Part shown: positions 9,925-18,704 of the stretch, in pieces
Numbering within the stretch: position 1 is the first letter of the stretch
Layout of the letters: each line of letters starts with the position of its first letter
DNA from: Chitinophaga sp. YR573
GTDB taxonomy: Bacteria; Bacteroidota; Bacteroidia; Chitinophagales; Chitinophagaceae
NCBI RefSeq assembly: GCF_900110995.1
Contig: NZ_FOJF01000002.1
Span: 124,001 to 188,000, forward strand
DNA: 64,000 bases
Direction: 5' to 3'
Made by a program: the position numbers and the translations under genes
The notes under the pieces: model-generated
Databases searched by the model: none
What the model was told of the DNA's origin: nothing
Seen by the model: the letters and a program-made list of their open reading frames with translations, nothing else

Positions 9925-10314
9925 ATGAAAAAGTTACTGATCGGCTGTTTATGTATAGCAGCCTGTAATAGTCAGCCTGTGAAACGGTACGGTATGATAA
10001 CAGGTTTAAAGCCTGATAAAATAAACGAGTATAAACAATTACATGCTGCGGCATGGCCGGGTGTATTAAAGAAGATAAATGAAGTGAATATCAGGAACTA
10101 TTCTATCTATCTTAAAAAGATAGATGATAAATACTACCTGTTCAGCTACTTTGAATATACCGGAAATAACTTTGACGCAGACATGAAAAAGATGGCGGCC
10201 GACAGCACAACGGTAAGATGGTGGAGCTTAACCGCTCCAATGCAGATACCGTTGCCGGAAGCCGCCGCGGAAAAGCAGACCTGGACCAGTATGGAAGAGG
10301 TATTTCATTATTAA
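9925..10314 (+). CDS. Lipoprotein sugar mutarotase, L-rhamnose mutarotase (RhaM/DUF718) family
   Basis: A small RhaM-family protein that would interconvert alpha and beta anomers of a 6-deoxy-L-sugar. The start at 9925 gives 129 residues beginning MKKLLIGCL; the GTG- and ATG-led extension upstream lies inside the symporter end and is unlikely. Core signatures are YGMITGLKPDKINEYKQLH, AAWPGVLKKI, INEVNIRNYSIYL, LFSYFEYTG and the closing WTSMEEVFH. The unusual point is a signal with a lipobox (CIAAC, Cys17-Asn18), since RhaM mutarotases are normally cytoplasmic. If exported it would act on sugar released by the fucosidase before import. In this operon the substrate is more likely L-fucose than L-rhamnose (inference). 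Confidence 0.85.
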   Translation: MKKLLIGCLCIAACNSQPVKRYGMITGLKPDKINEYKQLHAAAWPGVLKKINEVNIRNYSIYLKKIDDKYYLFSYFEYTGNNFDADMKKMAADSTTVRWWSLTAPMQIPLPEAAAEKQTWTSMEEVFHY

Positions 10315-10328
10315 TGTAAAACGATTGT

Positions 10329-11099
10329 ATGGGTCTCTTAAGTGATAAGATTATTATTCTTACGGGTGGTTCTATGGGTATTGGTTTTGAGTGTGCGAAG
10401 AAATATGCAGAAGCTGGTGCTGTAGTTGTGGTACTGTCTAATGACAACGATTCTCTGGCAGATGCCATGAAGGAATTAGGTGTAAAGCATCATAGTATTG
10501 TATGTGATGTGTCTGTAGGGGAAGACGTTAAGAAAGCTGTTGAAGAAACGTTACAAAGGTTTGGGCGTATTGATGCTATTCATAATAATGCAGGTATTGC
10601 AGCGCCATCCAGACCGTTACATCTTACAGAAGAAGATGAGTGGGACAGATTGTTTGATGTAAATGTTAAAAGTATCTACCTGACTACAAAATATGGACTG
10701 GAAGCATTGAAATTAACGCAGGGAAGTATCTTGAATACAAGTAGCCTGGTAGCAGAAATTGGGCAGGAGAATCACGCGGCTTATACCGGTACAAAAGGAG
10801 CAGTAAATAGTCTGACAAAATCAATGGCGCTGGATTATGCACAGTTCAATATACGTGTGAATGCGCTTGCACCGGCAGCAGTATGGACACCTTTACTGCG
10901 GGAGTGGAATAGTGAGCAGGACAGTGAATCTATGGAAGAATACCTGGCGCAGATTCATCCATTAGGGTATTGCCCCGAAGGTGATGTAATTGCAGATGCA
11001 GGTGTGTTTTTGTTATCTGATAAAGCAAGGTTTATTACCGGCTGTATTTTACCTGTCACAGGAGGAGCAGAGCTTGGATACAGACGTCTTCATCATTAA
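10329..11099 (+). CDS. Short-chain dehydrogenase/reductase, probable L-fucose or 2-keto-3-deoxy-fuconate dehydrogenase
   Basis: A classical SDR of 256 residues. It has the TGGSMGIG nucleotide-binding motif at residues 12-19, NNAG at 86-89, the catalytic Ser in NTSS (S138 or S139), the YTGTK motif with Y152 and K156, and a C-terminal ITGCILPVTGG block. In the non-phosphorylated fucose pathway SDR enzymes act twice: on L-fucose (to fuconolactone) and on 2-keto-3-deoxy-L-fuconate. Only one SDR is encoded here, so which step it performs is undecided. It is the last gene of the operon, and its stop overlaps the stop of the convergent AraC gene. Confidence 0.85.
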   Translation: MGLLSDKIIILTGGSMGIGFECAKKYAEAGAVVVVLSNDNDSLADAMKELGVKHHSIVCDVSVGEDVKKAVEETLQRFGRIDAIHNNAGIAAPSRPLHLTEEDEWDRLFDVNVKSIYLTTKYGLEALKLTQGSILNTSSLVAEIGQENHAAYTGTKGAVNSLTKSMALDYAQFNIRVNALAPAAVWTPLLREWNSEQDSESMEEYLAQIHPLGYCPEGDVIADAGVFLLSDKARFITGCILPVTGGAELGYRRLHH

Positions 11100-11998
11100 G
11101 CCTGTTTATTCCTGTTCCTGTATTCCGTAGGAGATACGCCCATTAAGCGGGAGAACATCCGTGAAAAATAATATGGGTCTTCAACACCTGCATGCTGTGC
11201 AATCTCTTTGACGGTCATAGTGGTGAATAATAAATACTGGCAGGCCTTCTGTACTTTCAGATGGTTGAAATACTCTATGGGAGAATAACCCGTTTTTTCC
11301 CGGAAGATAGCAGAGAAATGAGAAACCGAAAGATTCGCAAAGTTAGCCAGTTCATTCAATGTTAGTACCGTATGGATCTTTTGCTGCATCAGCGCAATCG
11401 TTAGTGCAATCACATCATCTTCCGGTTTATTCTCTACATAATTAAATTTATCCTCGTATAATAAAGAAGAAAGGAAATGATAAAAGATCATGTTCACATA
11501 GCGGAGATTATCTCCGCTATATCCTTTTTCAAGATTGGAATAAATTTCCTCAAATAATTTTATGCGATTCTCATTATAGGTAAGATGAGGTTTATAATTT
11601 CTTGATTTCTGCAGGATGAGTTCTACGATGTAAGCAGCTATCTCCCCCTTAAAATGAATCCAGTAAATAGTCCATGGGTCGTTGGTGTTAGCAGAATAAC
11701 GATGTGGAGTATTAGCCGGTATAGTGATGAATTGTGAGGGGGAGATCTCTATCCTTTTTTTATCTATCTCTATCCAGCCACTCCCTTCCACACAATAGAT
11801 AATGATATGTTGTCCTACCCCGGCAGGACGTTGTATATAATGCCCTTTCGCTTTAGGGTAGTAGCCGATATCAGTAATATACACCTGTTGGGTGATCTTG
11901 TCTTTGGTGAGGAAGTCGGCCATAATCTTTTTGGGCAGTACGATCAGCTGCTGTCCGTCGAAGCCCTGCCGCTTTCTGAGTACTTTATCTTTCATCAT
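11096..11998 (-). CDS. AraC-family transcriptional regulator
   Basis: A 300-residue one-component regulator. The N-terminal half is a cupin-like effector domain (about residues 35-165, with QRPAGVGQHIIIYCVEGSGWIE split over strands, then FITIPANTPHRYSANT). The C-terminal pair of helix-turn-helix motifs occupies about 205-297 (LNELANFANLSVSHFSAIFRE and VKEIAQHAGVEDPYYFSRMF, ending GVSPTEYR). Two adjacent ATGs, at 11998 and 11995, could start it. It ends tail-to-tail on the fucose operon and starts back-to-back with the SusC gene of the second PUL. It is therefore placed to control the second PUL and possibly both. The sugar sensed is unknown; the RhaR/AraC-type cupin suggests a monosaccharide. 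Confidence 0.93.
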   Translation of the reverse strand: MMKDKVLRKRQGFDGQQLIVLPKKIMADFLTKDKITQQVYITDIGYYPKAKGHYIQRPAGVGQHIIIYCVEGSGWIEIDKKRIEISPSQFITIPANTPHRYSANTNDPWTIYWIHFKGEIAAYIVELILQKSRNYKPHLTYNENRIKLFEEIYSNLEKGYSGDNLRYVNMIFYHFLSSLLYEDKFNYVENKPEDDVIALTIALMQQKIHTVLTLNELANFANLSVSHFSAIFREKTGYSPIEYFNHLKVQKACQYLLFTTMTVKEIAQHAGVEDPYYFSRMFSRLMGVSPTEYRNRNKQA

Positions 11999-12003
11999 GG
12001 AAC

Positions 12004-12021
12004 GATCTTTTTCTAAAGATC
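12004..12021. promoter_or_regulatory. Inverted repeat in the araC/SusC divergent region
   Basis: Perfect seven-base arms (GATCTTT and AAAGATC) separated by four bases, six bases upstream of the AraC-family start and about 95 bases upstream of the SusC start. It could be a regulator site in the shared intergenic region or a small hairpin in the araC leader. Position is the only functional support. Confidence 0.35.
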
Positions 12022-12115
12022 ATAAAATAATCCATCATTATCATAAAAATCACTATTCCGGGGGTGAATGCTAAACACGAGATTTGTTCTAATTCCACGA
12101 TTAAAAATGAATGTT

Positions 12116-15100
12116 ATGAAAAAACTGGTATCCCTGTATATCTTGTTGATGGCTGTATGTATGCAGTTACCGGCACAAAATAAGCCGGTTAGCGGTAAGG
12201 TACTGGATGCATCGACTAAAAATCCACTTCCTTTTGTCACCATTACCAATGTTACTAACAAAAGCGCTTCCCTGAAAACGGATGTAAGCGGTAATTTCTC
12301 TGTAAATGCTACCGGTAAGACTGTCCTCGTATTTAGTTTTGTAGGCTACAAGCCCCGCACAGTTACACTCACACCTGGCGACACTGCTTTTACTGTTAAT
12401 CTGGAAAAGGATATCTCCGGACTTAGTGAAGTAGTGGTTATTGGTTATGGTCAGCAGAAAAAGTCAGATATCACCAGCGCTGTTGCCAGTTTATCCGGTA
12501 AAGAGTTAAGCGAACTACCCGTGACTTCCATTAACAGCGCTTTGCAGGCCCGGGTACCGGGAGTGCAGATCAGGAGTGCCGGATATGAACCGGGCGCAGG
12601 AACTTCTATTAAGATAAGAGGGATTAACTCTATTACACAGGGGGGCGGACCTATTTATGTTGTAGATGGAGTAATTGTAACCGGCGACATCCGGGAAATT
12701 AACCCTTATGATATTGAATCAGTAGATATCCTGAAGGATGCTTCTGCTGCCGCTATTTATGGCTCCAGGGCTTCAGAAGGAGTGGTGATCATTACCACTA
12801 AGAAGGCAAAGAGTGGCAGAGCATCTATTGATTATAATGGCTACTACGGCGTACAGAAGATTAACCGTACATATGATTTCGTAGACGGTAAAACCTATGC
12901 CGATCTTAGAAGACTGGCCTGGAGTGATGAAGATCCTACCGCATGGCCTATGAATGATCCGGCTACAGATAAGAAGATCTTTAGTGCGGTAGAGTTGAAA
13001 AGTCTGGCTGAGGGGAAAACCTATAACTGGGCAGATGCTATTACACAAACGGCGCCCATGCAAAGCCACACATTAAGTATTTCCAATGGTATTGGAAAGA
13101 ATAAGATTTATCTGAGTGGAAATTACCTGGATCAGAGTGGGATCATCAAAGGATCTGAACTAAAGAGATATTCCCTGAAAGCCAATATGGAATCATCTGT
13201 AACGGAAAAGGTATCTATCGGTTTAAATACTAATTTCTCTCACCTGGATAATAATGTAGTCAGCAATGAGGCATATTATAATGCTATCAGCATGAGCCCA
13301 CTGCGCCCTATCTATGATTCAACGGGTAAACCAATGGTAGATATAGATCCTAATACAGGAACTATTACAGTTACGAATCCACTGGCCCTTACCAATGAAG
13401 CAGTATTTAAGAAAATAGATGACCGTTTAATAGGCAATGTATATCTGGATTATAAAGTCATTCCCAGTCTTACCTTCCGTTCTAATGTAGGAGCTGATAT
13501 TTACAAGAACCAGCAGTTTGAATACTATCCGCGTTCTACAGGAGCCGGATATCTGCTGAAAGGAGTGGCTAAAGTGCAGAACTTTGGATACAGGGATTTC
13601 TTATGGGAAAATACACTGACCTATGACTATAACCTTTCAGAAAAGCATTCCCTCAATATACTTTCCGGATTCACTTTCCAGAAGAGAAGACAGGAATGGA
13701 ATTTTGAACAGGCATCTGGTTTCCCTACAGATGAACTGACATATAAAAATATGAGCCTCGCTAACAGAAGAGATTTAATCCAGAGTGATTATTTCAACTG
13801 GGCAACCAGTTCTGTATTAGGCAGGGTAATCTATAAATTCAAGCAACGGTATATTTTAAACCTCACGGCCCGTTACGATGGTTCTTCCCGCTTTGGTGCA
13901 CAACACAGATACGGCTTCTTCCCATCTATCAGTGGTGCCTGGCGTTTGATAGACGAACCGTTTATAGGTGTGAAATTCAAATCAAGAGTAAACGATGCTA
14001 AAATCCGTATCAGTTACGGGGTAATAGGCAACCAGGATATCTCTTACGATAATGTGTTTGCAAGGCTGAATTCGGCCAGTTATCCCTTTAATGGTACAAG
14101 TCAGTCAACCGGTTACCAATTGGGCAGTAATCAGGGTAATGATGCCTTAAAATGGGAAAGTCAGTACCAGTTCAACACAGGGTTTGACTTAGCCATGTTT
14201 AGTTCCAGGGTACAGCTGACAGTTGACTTCTATAATAAGGATGTACATAATCTGTTGTTACAGCGAAACCTGGCATTATCCCAGGGCTATGATACCAAGA
14301 TGATTAATGTGGCGTCCCTGAATACAAAAGGAATTGATATCGGTATTAAGTTATCGCCGGTGAAAACACCCAACTTCGACTGGCAGGTGGACCTGAATTT
14401 CTCTAAGTATAAATCGAAAGTAACATCACTCTTACCAGGTCGTGACTCTTTGAGTCCTTATCTGAAAGTAGGAGAAGCGCCGAACAGTTTAATAGTTGAT
14501 TACGTATTTGATGGGATCTATAATAAGGGCGATGATTTCAAACTGAACCCTACCGGTAAACCCGGAGATGTGCGGGTAAAAGATTTAAATAATGATGGTA
14601 TTATTAATCAGTACGACCGTGCCATTGTAGGGCGCACTACACCTAAGGGCTGGGGTGGTATCTGGAACTACTTCCGTTATAAGAGAATTTCCCTGACCGT
14701 ATTCGCCAGTTATATGTATGGGCACGATATCTACAATAAAGCCTATACCGATTACCTGTATTCCAATGGCCGTAATGTGATCCTGAAAGAAGGATTGAAT
14801 TACTGGACACCGGAGAACACGCATACGAATATTCCCCGTCCCAATGCATTTGGTAGTTCTACACGTACCCTGCCTTCAGGCTCTTCCAGTTATGCGGTGC
14901 AGAAAGGAGATTTTATCCGTATCAGGAATATCACAGTAGCGTATGATTTTTCTCCTGCGTTACTGTCAAGGATTAAGATAAAATCAATGGGTGTGTATGG
15001 TCAGGTATTAGAGCCTTTCCTGTTTACAAAGTATAAGGGGATAGATCCGGAGATTGATGCCGGTAGTTACGACATCTATCCAAGATTCCGTACTATTCTC

Positions 15101-15124
15101 TTTGGTGTGAAAATCGGTTTATAA
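12116..15124 (+). CDS. SusC/RagA-type TonB-linked outer-membrane transporter
   Basis: Full-length SusC of 1002 residues from ATG 12116, which gives a clean signal peptide ending LPAQN; ATGs at 12068 and 12107 are in frame upstream but would add a non-signal leader. In order it has a carboxypeptidase-regulatory-like domain (about 25-100, SGKVLDASTKNPLPFVTI and SFVGYKPRTV), the TonB-box and plug start SEVVVIGYGQQKK, plug motif LQARVPGVQI and IKIRGINS, YVVDGVIV, ILKDASAAAIYGSRASEGV, then a barrel with RYGFFPSISGAWR and a final strand VKIGL. It should import the glycan processed by the downstream alpha-galactosidase-like hydrolase. It is divergent from the AraC regulator. Confidence 0.97.
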   Translation: MKKLVSLYILLMAVCMQLPAQNKPVSGKVLDASTKNPLPFVTITNVTNKSASLKTDVSGNFSVNATGKTVLVFSFVGYKPRTVTLTPGDTAFTVNLEKDISGLSEVVVIGYGQQKKSDITSAVASLSGKELSELPVTSINSALQARVPGVQIRSAGYEPGAGTSIKIRGINSITQGGGPIYVVDGVIVTGDIREINPYDIESVDILKDASAAAIYGSRASEGVVIITTKKAKSGRASIDYNGYYGVQKINRTYDFVDGKTYADLRRLAWSDEDPTAWPMNDPATDKKIFSAVELKSLAEGKTYNWADAITQTAPMQSHTLSISNGIGKNKIYLSGNYLDQSGIIKGSELKRYSLKANMESSVTEKVSIGLNTNFSHLDNNVVSNEAYYNAISMSPLRPIYDSTGKPMVDIDPNTGTITVTNPLALTNEAVFKKIDDRLIGNVYLDYKVIPSLTFRSNVGADIYKNQQFEYYPRSTGAGYLLKGVAKVQNFGYRDFLWENTLTYDYNLSEKHSLNILSGFTFQKRRQEWNFEQASGFPTDELTYKNMSLANRRDLIQSDYFNWATSSVLGRVIYKFKQRYILNLTARYDGSSRFGAQHRYGFFPSISGAWRLIDEPFIGVKFKSRVNDAKIRISYGVIGNQDISYDNVFARLNSASYPFNGTSQSTGYQLGSNQGNDALKWESQYQFNTGFDLAMFSSRVQLTVDFYNKDVHNLLLQRNLALSQGYDTKMINVASLNTKGIDIGIKLSPVKTPNFDWQVDLNFSKYKSKVTSLLPGRDSLSPYLKVGEAPNSLIVDYVFDGIYNKGDDFKLNPTGKPGDVRVKDLNNDGIINQYDRAIVGRTTPKGWGGIWNYFRYKRISLTVFASYMYGHDIYNKAYTDYLYSNGRNVILKEGLNYWTPENTHTNIPRPNAFGSSTRTLPSGSSSYAVQKGDFIRIRNITVAYDFSPALLSRIKIKSMGVYGQVLEPFLFTKYKGIDPEIDAGSYDIYPRFRTILFGVKIGL

Positions 15125-15141
15125 CTTTAAAACTACAACGT

Positions 15142-16626
15142 ATGTTTTCTCATAAGGTCCGTTTGATCTGTCTTATTATACTTTTATCCGGTTGTAGTAA
15201 GCAGCTGGATATTAAACCGGAAGTATTCATTTCTCCTGAACAGCTCTACAAAGACGAAGCAGGAGTAGTAGCCGGTGTAACCGGCATATATCGCCAGTTG
15301 CTGATACTGAAACGTTCTGATTACGCTATCATAGGTATGGTTGGCACAGATGAAGGAAAGACCACCATCTTTGTGCCTACCTGGGGGCCTTACTGGCAAG
15401 GCTTCTCCGCAGTAAACAGTTATTCTCCTTTGATGACCGGACAGAATGATGTGGTGCAGGGTTTCTGGTCTGTTTCCTACAAGGGTATTACCAATGCTAA
15501 TCTGGCTATTAAATATATTACAAAGGCTCCTGTAAATGAAGCGCTGAAGAATCGTTGTATAGGAGAAGCAAAATTCCTGCGGGCTTTATTCTACTTTTAC
15601 CTGGTGCAGTTGTTTGATGGTGTTCCTTTACCTACAGACGCTGATAACCCTGATGCAGATCGTGATGGTTACCCACGTAGTAAAGCAGAAGATGTATACA
15701 AGCTGATAATAGAAGACTTACAATTCGCTGCCACTAATCTCAATAGCAAAGGAGCTGGCGGCCAGGACCCGGGAAGAGCTACTAAAGAAGCAGCTATTGC
15801 TTTGTTAGGTAAGGTATATCTTACCCGCAAAGACTACGCAAATGCAAAGGCTACATTAGCCCCTTTGTTAACAGCTACGAATGTTAGCCTGATGACTAAA
15901 TACGCGGATCTGTATGTGGAAACCAATGAAAACAATATAGAGTCGCTGTTTGAAATCCAGTTTTCAAATGAAAATGATAACACCAGTAATATGGCCAATA
16001 ACACTGGTTGCTGGCAGATCAATTCTCCTGGTCTGAGTGGCGCTGGCGGACATGTAATCATTCCTACAGATTATTACTATCAAAGTTTTTCTGATGATGA
16101 CCTTCGGAAGGATGCAACTTTCCGTACAGTGTTTTATGATTCCAATGGCAACCTGGTAGATTATTCCTGGTGGGCAGATGTAGGCAAACCACATGTAAAG
16201 AAATTTGATATCACGAAAGGTATTTCTGTGAGTGGATCGCTTTCTTCCCGCAATATGTATTACCTGCGTTATGCGGATGTTATCCTGATGTATGCAGAGG
16301 CGGAGAATGAGTTGAATGGGAGTGCTGCAGCGGTAGAAAATCTGAATAAGATCCGTCATCGTGCAGGACTGGCAGATTGGTCGGGTAGTGTGGCCCAGTC
16401 GGATTTACGTTCAGAAATTATGATGGAAAGAATGCGGGAACTGGGCTTTGAAGGCTGGCGTTGGTTTGATCTGAAAAGAACAGGTACTTTATTAGATTCA
16501 ACGAAGGCACATAATATTGATGCTGCTCCGAATATGCTGCCTAAGCATTTGTTATACCCTATACCTGCAAAAGAATTTGAGAATAATCCTGCCCTTAAGC
16601 CGGCGGATCAAAACGAAGGATATTAA
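15142..16626 (+). CDS. SusD/RagB-family glycan-binding lipoprotein
   Basis: A 494-residue SusD partner for the SusC ending 17 bases upstream. The signal has a lipobox at IILLSGC (Cys18), followed by SKQLDIKPE. Conserved blocks are NRCIGEAKFLRALFYFYLVQLFDGVP, ATKEAAIALLGKVYLTRKDYANA, NMYYLRYADVILMYAEAENELN and MMERMRELGFEGWRWFDLKRTG. The length is typical. Its stop and the start of the next gene share one base (TAATG), suggesting translational coupling. The upstream leader contains AAAACTACAACG, identical to the leader of the SusD gene at 1390. Confidence 0.96.
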   Translation: MFSHKVRLICLIILLSGCSKQLDIKPEVFISPEQLYKDEAGVVAGVTGIYRQLLILKRSDYAIIGMVGTDEGKTTIFVPTWGPYWQGFSAVNSYSPLMTGQNDVVQGFWSVSYKGITNANLAIKYITKAPVNEALKNRCIGEAKFLRALFYFYLVQLFDGVPLPTDADNPDADRDGYPRSKAEDVYKLIIEDLQFAATNLNSKGAGGQDPGRATKEAAIALLGKVYLTRKDYANAKATLAPLLTATNVSLMTKYADLYVETNENNIESLFEIQFSNENDNTSNMANNTGCWQINSPGLSGAGGHVIIPTDYYYQSFSDDDLRKDATFRTVFYDSNGNLVDYSWWADVGKPHVKKFDITKGISVSGSLSSRNMYYLRYADVILMYAEAENELNGSAAAVENLNKIRHRAGLADWSGSVAQSDLRSEIMMERMRELGFEGWRWFDLKRTGTLLDSTKAHNIDAAPNMLPKHLLYPIPAKEFENNPALKPADQNEGY

Positions 16627-18704
16627 TGAGAACATTGTCTTTTATCTGCCTCTGTGTTTGCCTGTTTTTTAATGTACAGGCGCAGGATAGTACGGTACTA
16701 TCTGGTAGCCTGGTGCGTGTTGTGGTAAATAATAATACCGGGAAAGTAAGTTATTACTTTTCCACTGGCGCAAAGCTGGAGAATACTATTGCTACTATCG
16801 ATGAACACAGTAGTGGATATATAAGCAGCGGTAGTTTCAAAAATCATTACACTACCATACACGCTATAACAGATAGCTTTGGTACAGGTAAACAACTGGA
16901 TATTGAACATACAGATGCTCAGATAAAATTCCGTCTGGTACAACATATCAGGGTATATAATCAGCATTTATTAATAAATGTAGAAGCAATAGGTACTGAT
17001 CTGGAAACAAGGGATATTTCCCCTTTATCAGTACCTGGTAATTTAACCATGCCAGGTAACGATCTGCGAATCCTGGATGTACCCTTCGATAACGACGAAT
17101 GGACAAGGGTAAATACTATAAAATGGCCTGGTGCCAAAGGCACCACTTACGAATTCTCTTCTATCTACGATATACATACAATGTCTGGAATAGTATTCGG
17201 TAGCATTACACATGATTTTTGGAAAACGGGTATTGTATATGGAGATTCTTTAAAAATCTATGGTGGCATAGCTACCCCGGATAAAGACGGTACACATGAC
17301 CATGCTCCGCATGGTACAATGAAAGGGAACACACTAAGTTCTCCGCTGATTTATCTGTCAGCTACAAATGATATCCGCACCGCATTTACCGATTACGGAA
17401 AAGCAAATACGATCATAGCCGGGAAATTAACCTGGAAAGGGTATGCCCCCGTATACTGGAACAGCTTTGGCGTAGAAGGCGTATTAGGTTATTCCAAAGT
17501 AATGATGCCAACAGGTGTCATTAAGATCGCTGATTTTATCCATACCCTGGATAACTTTAATAAATACGCAAAACCTGTATTAAGCATAGACTCTTATGAC
17601 CAGGGAATTTATACTACTGATTTACTGGCCTCACTAGGTCGCTACGGTAAAAAGAGAAATGAGCAGATGGGATTTTATTTTATCCCTTTCGCCATATGGA
17701 CATGGAAGAACTCCATAGACCAGCAAATGATAGGCAATACATTATTGCAGGATATGGTATTAAGAGATAAAGACAGGCATCCTGTCTTATACAAAGACGG
17801 CGACTGGGGGGCTTATGCTATCGACCCCACTCATCCGGCTACAAGACAATACATCATCACGCAGTTACAAAAAGCAAAAGCTATTAATGCTACTTTTATC
17901 AAAATAGATTTCTTAACCGCAGGTGCATTAGAATCTACTTCCAGATATAATAAGTCTGTAAGATCTGGTATGCAGGCATACAATGCTGGTATGAAGATGT
18001 TAAAAGGACTAGTAGATTCTATCATGGGGCCTGATATCTTTATTACCCAGGCAATATCACCAATGTTCCCGCACCAGTACGCACATACCCGTTTCATTTC
18101 TACAGATGTCTACTCTCATTTAAGAGACGACGAACCAGGCTTCCCTCACTATGGCAGTACAGAAGCCTCTCTGTCCGCAGGCTCTCATCTATGGTGGGTA
18201 CAAGGCACATTATGGCCATACACCAATTTGGATGTAGCCGTGATGAAACGTTTCCAGCAGAACCCGGATTTATCAGAACAGGAAGTGAAAGTAAGAATAT
18301 ACGCCATGATGGCGATGGGTAGTATCCTCGGTGATGGATCTGATTTCAGAGATAAACTGGCAGTAGAACGGGCAAAGAAATACCTGAATAACGCAGACGT
18401 ATGCCAGTTCTTCAGTAACCCGAAAGCATTCACACCTTTGCGTATGTCTGACGGAGAAGGAATGGACCAGCAGATGAGCTTTTATTTAAAAGGAGATACT
18501 ACAATGGTAGGCTTATTTAACTTTGATACAAAACTGCCTTTTAAAGAAGTAATCGTGTTAAAAGATCTTGGTTTGAGTGAAGGGAAGTATCTGATGAAAG
18601 ATTTCTTAACAGGAGATCTATTGGGTGAAATAACTGATACAATGTCTATAACGGTGCCTGTAAAGGATGCCATCATGATAAAACTTGTAAAAATATGGAA
18701 GTAA
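16626..18704 (+). CDS. Secreted clan GH-D-type glycoside hydrolase (alpha-galactosidase-like)
   Basis: A 692-residue protein with a type I signal peptide (to about VQAQD, residue 21). An N-terminal beta-sandwich (about 25-290) precedes a TIM-barrel segment (about 300-600). The barrel carries features of melibiase-like enzymes: AYAIDPTHPATRQYI, then FIKIDFL, which places D428 as candidate nucleophile, and TDVYSHLRDDEPG, where D494 or D501/D502 are candidates for acid/base. A small C-terminal beta domain closes the protein. It should cleave an alpha-linked hexose, most simply alpha-galactose, from imported oligosaccharides. The exact GH family and sugar cannot be set from sequence reading alone. 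It overlaps SusD by one base and the next gene by ten bases. Confidence 0.75.
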   Translation: MRTLSFICLCVCLFFNVQAQDSTVLSGSLVRVVVNNNTGKVSYYFSTGAKLENTIATIDEHSSGYISSGSFKNHYTTIHAITDSFGTGKQLDIEHTDAQIKFRLVQHIRVYNQHLLINVEAIGTDLETRDISPLSVPGNLTMPGNDLRILDVPFDNDEWTRVNTIKWPGAKGTTYEFSSIYDIHTMSGIVFGSITHDFWKTGIVYGDSLKIYGGIATPDKDGTHDHAPHGTMKGNTLSSPLIYLSATNDIRTAFTDYGKANTIIAGKLTWKGYAPVYWNSFGVEGVLGYSKVMMPTGVIKIADFIHTLDNFNKYAKPVLSIDSYDQGIYTTDLLASLGRYGKKRNEQMGFYFIPFAIWTWKNSIDQQMIGNTLLQDMVLRDKDRHPVLYKDGDWGAYAIDPTHPATRQYIITQLQKAKAINATFIKIDFLTAGALESTSRYNKSVRSGMQAYNAGMKMLKGLVDSIMGPDIFITQAISPMFPHQYAHTRFISTDVYSHLRDDEPGFPHYGSTEASLSAGSHLWWVQGTLWPYTNLDVAVMKRFQQNPDLSEQEVKVRIYAMMAMGSILGDGSDFRDKLAVERAKKYLNNADVCQFFSNPKAFTPLRMSDGEGMDQQMSFYLKGDTTMVGLFNFDTKLPFKEVIVLKDLGLSEGKYLMKDFLTGDLLGEITDTMSITVPVKDAIMIKLVKIWK

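Noticed and set aside
11807..12074. Plus-strand frames of 69 and 60 codons at the araC start
   Set aside because: They are antisense to the regulator's N-terminus and have no recognisable features.
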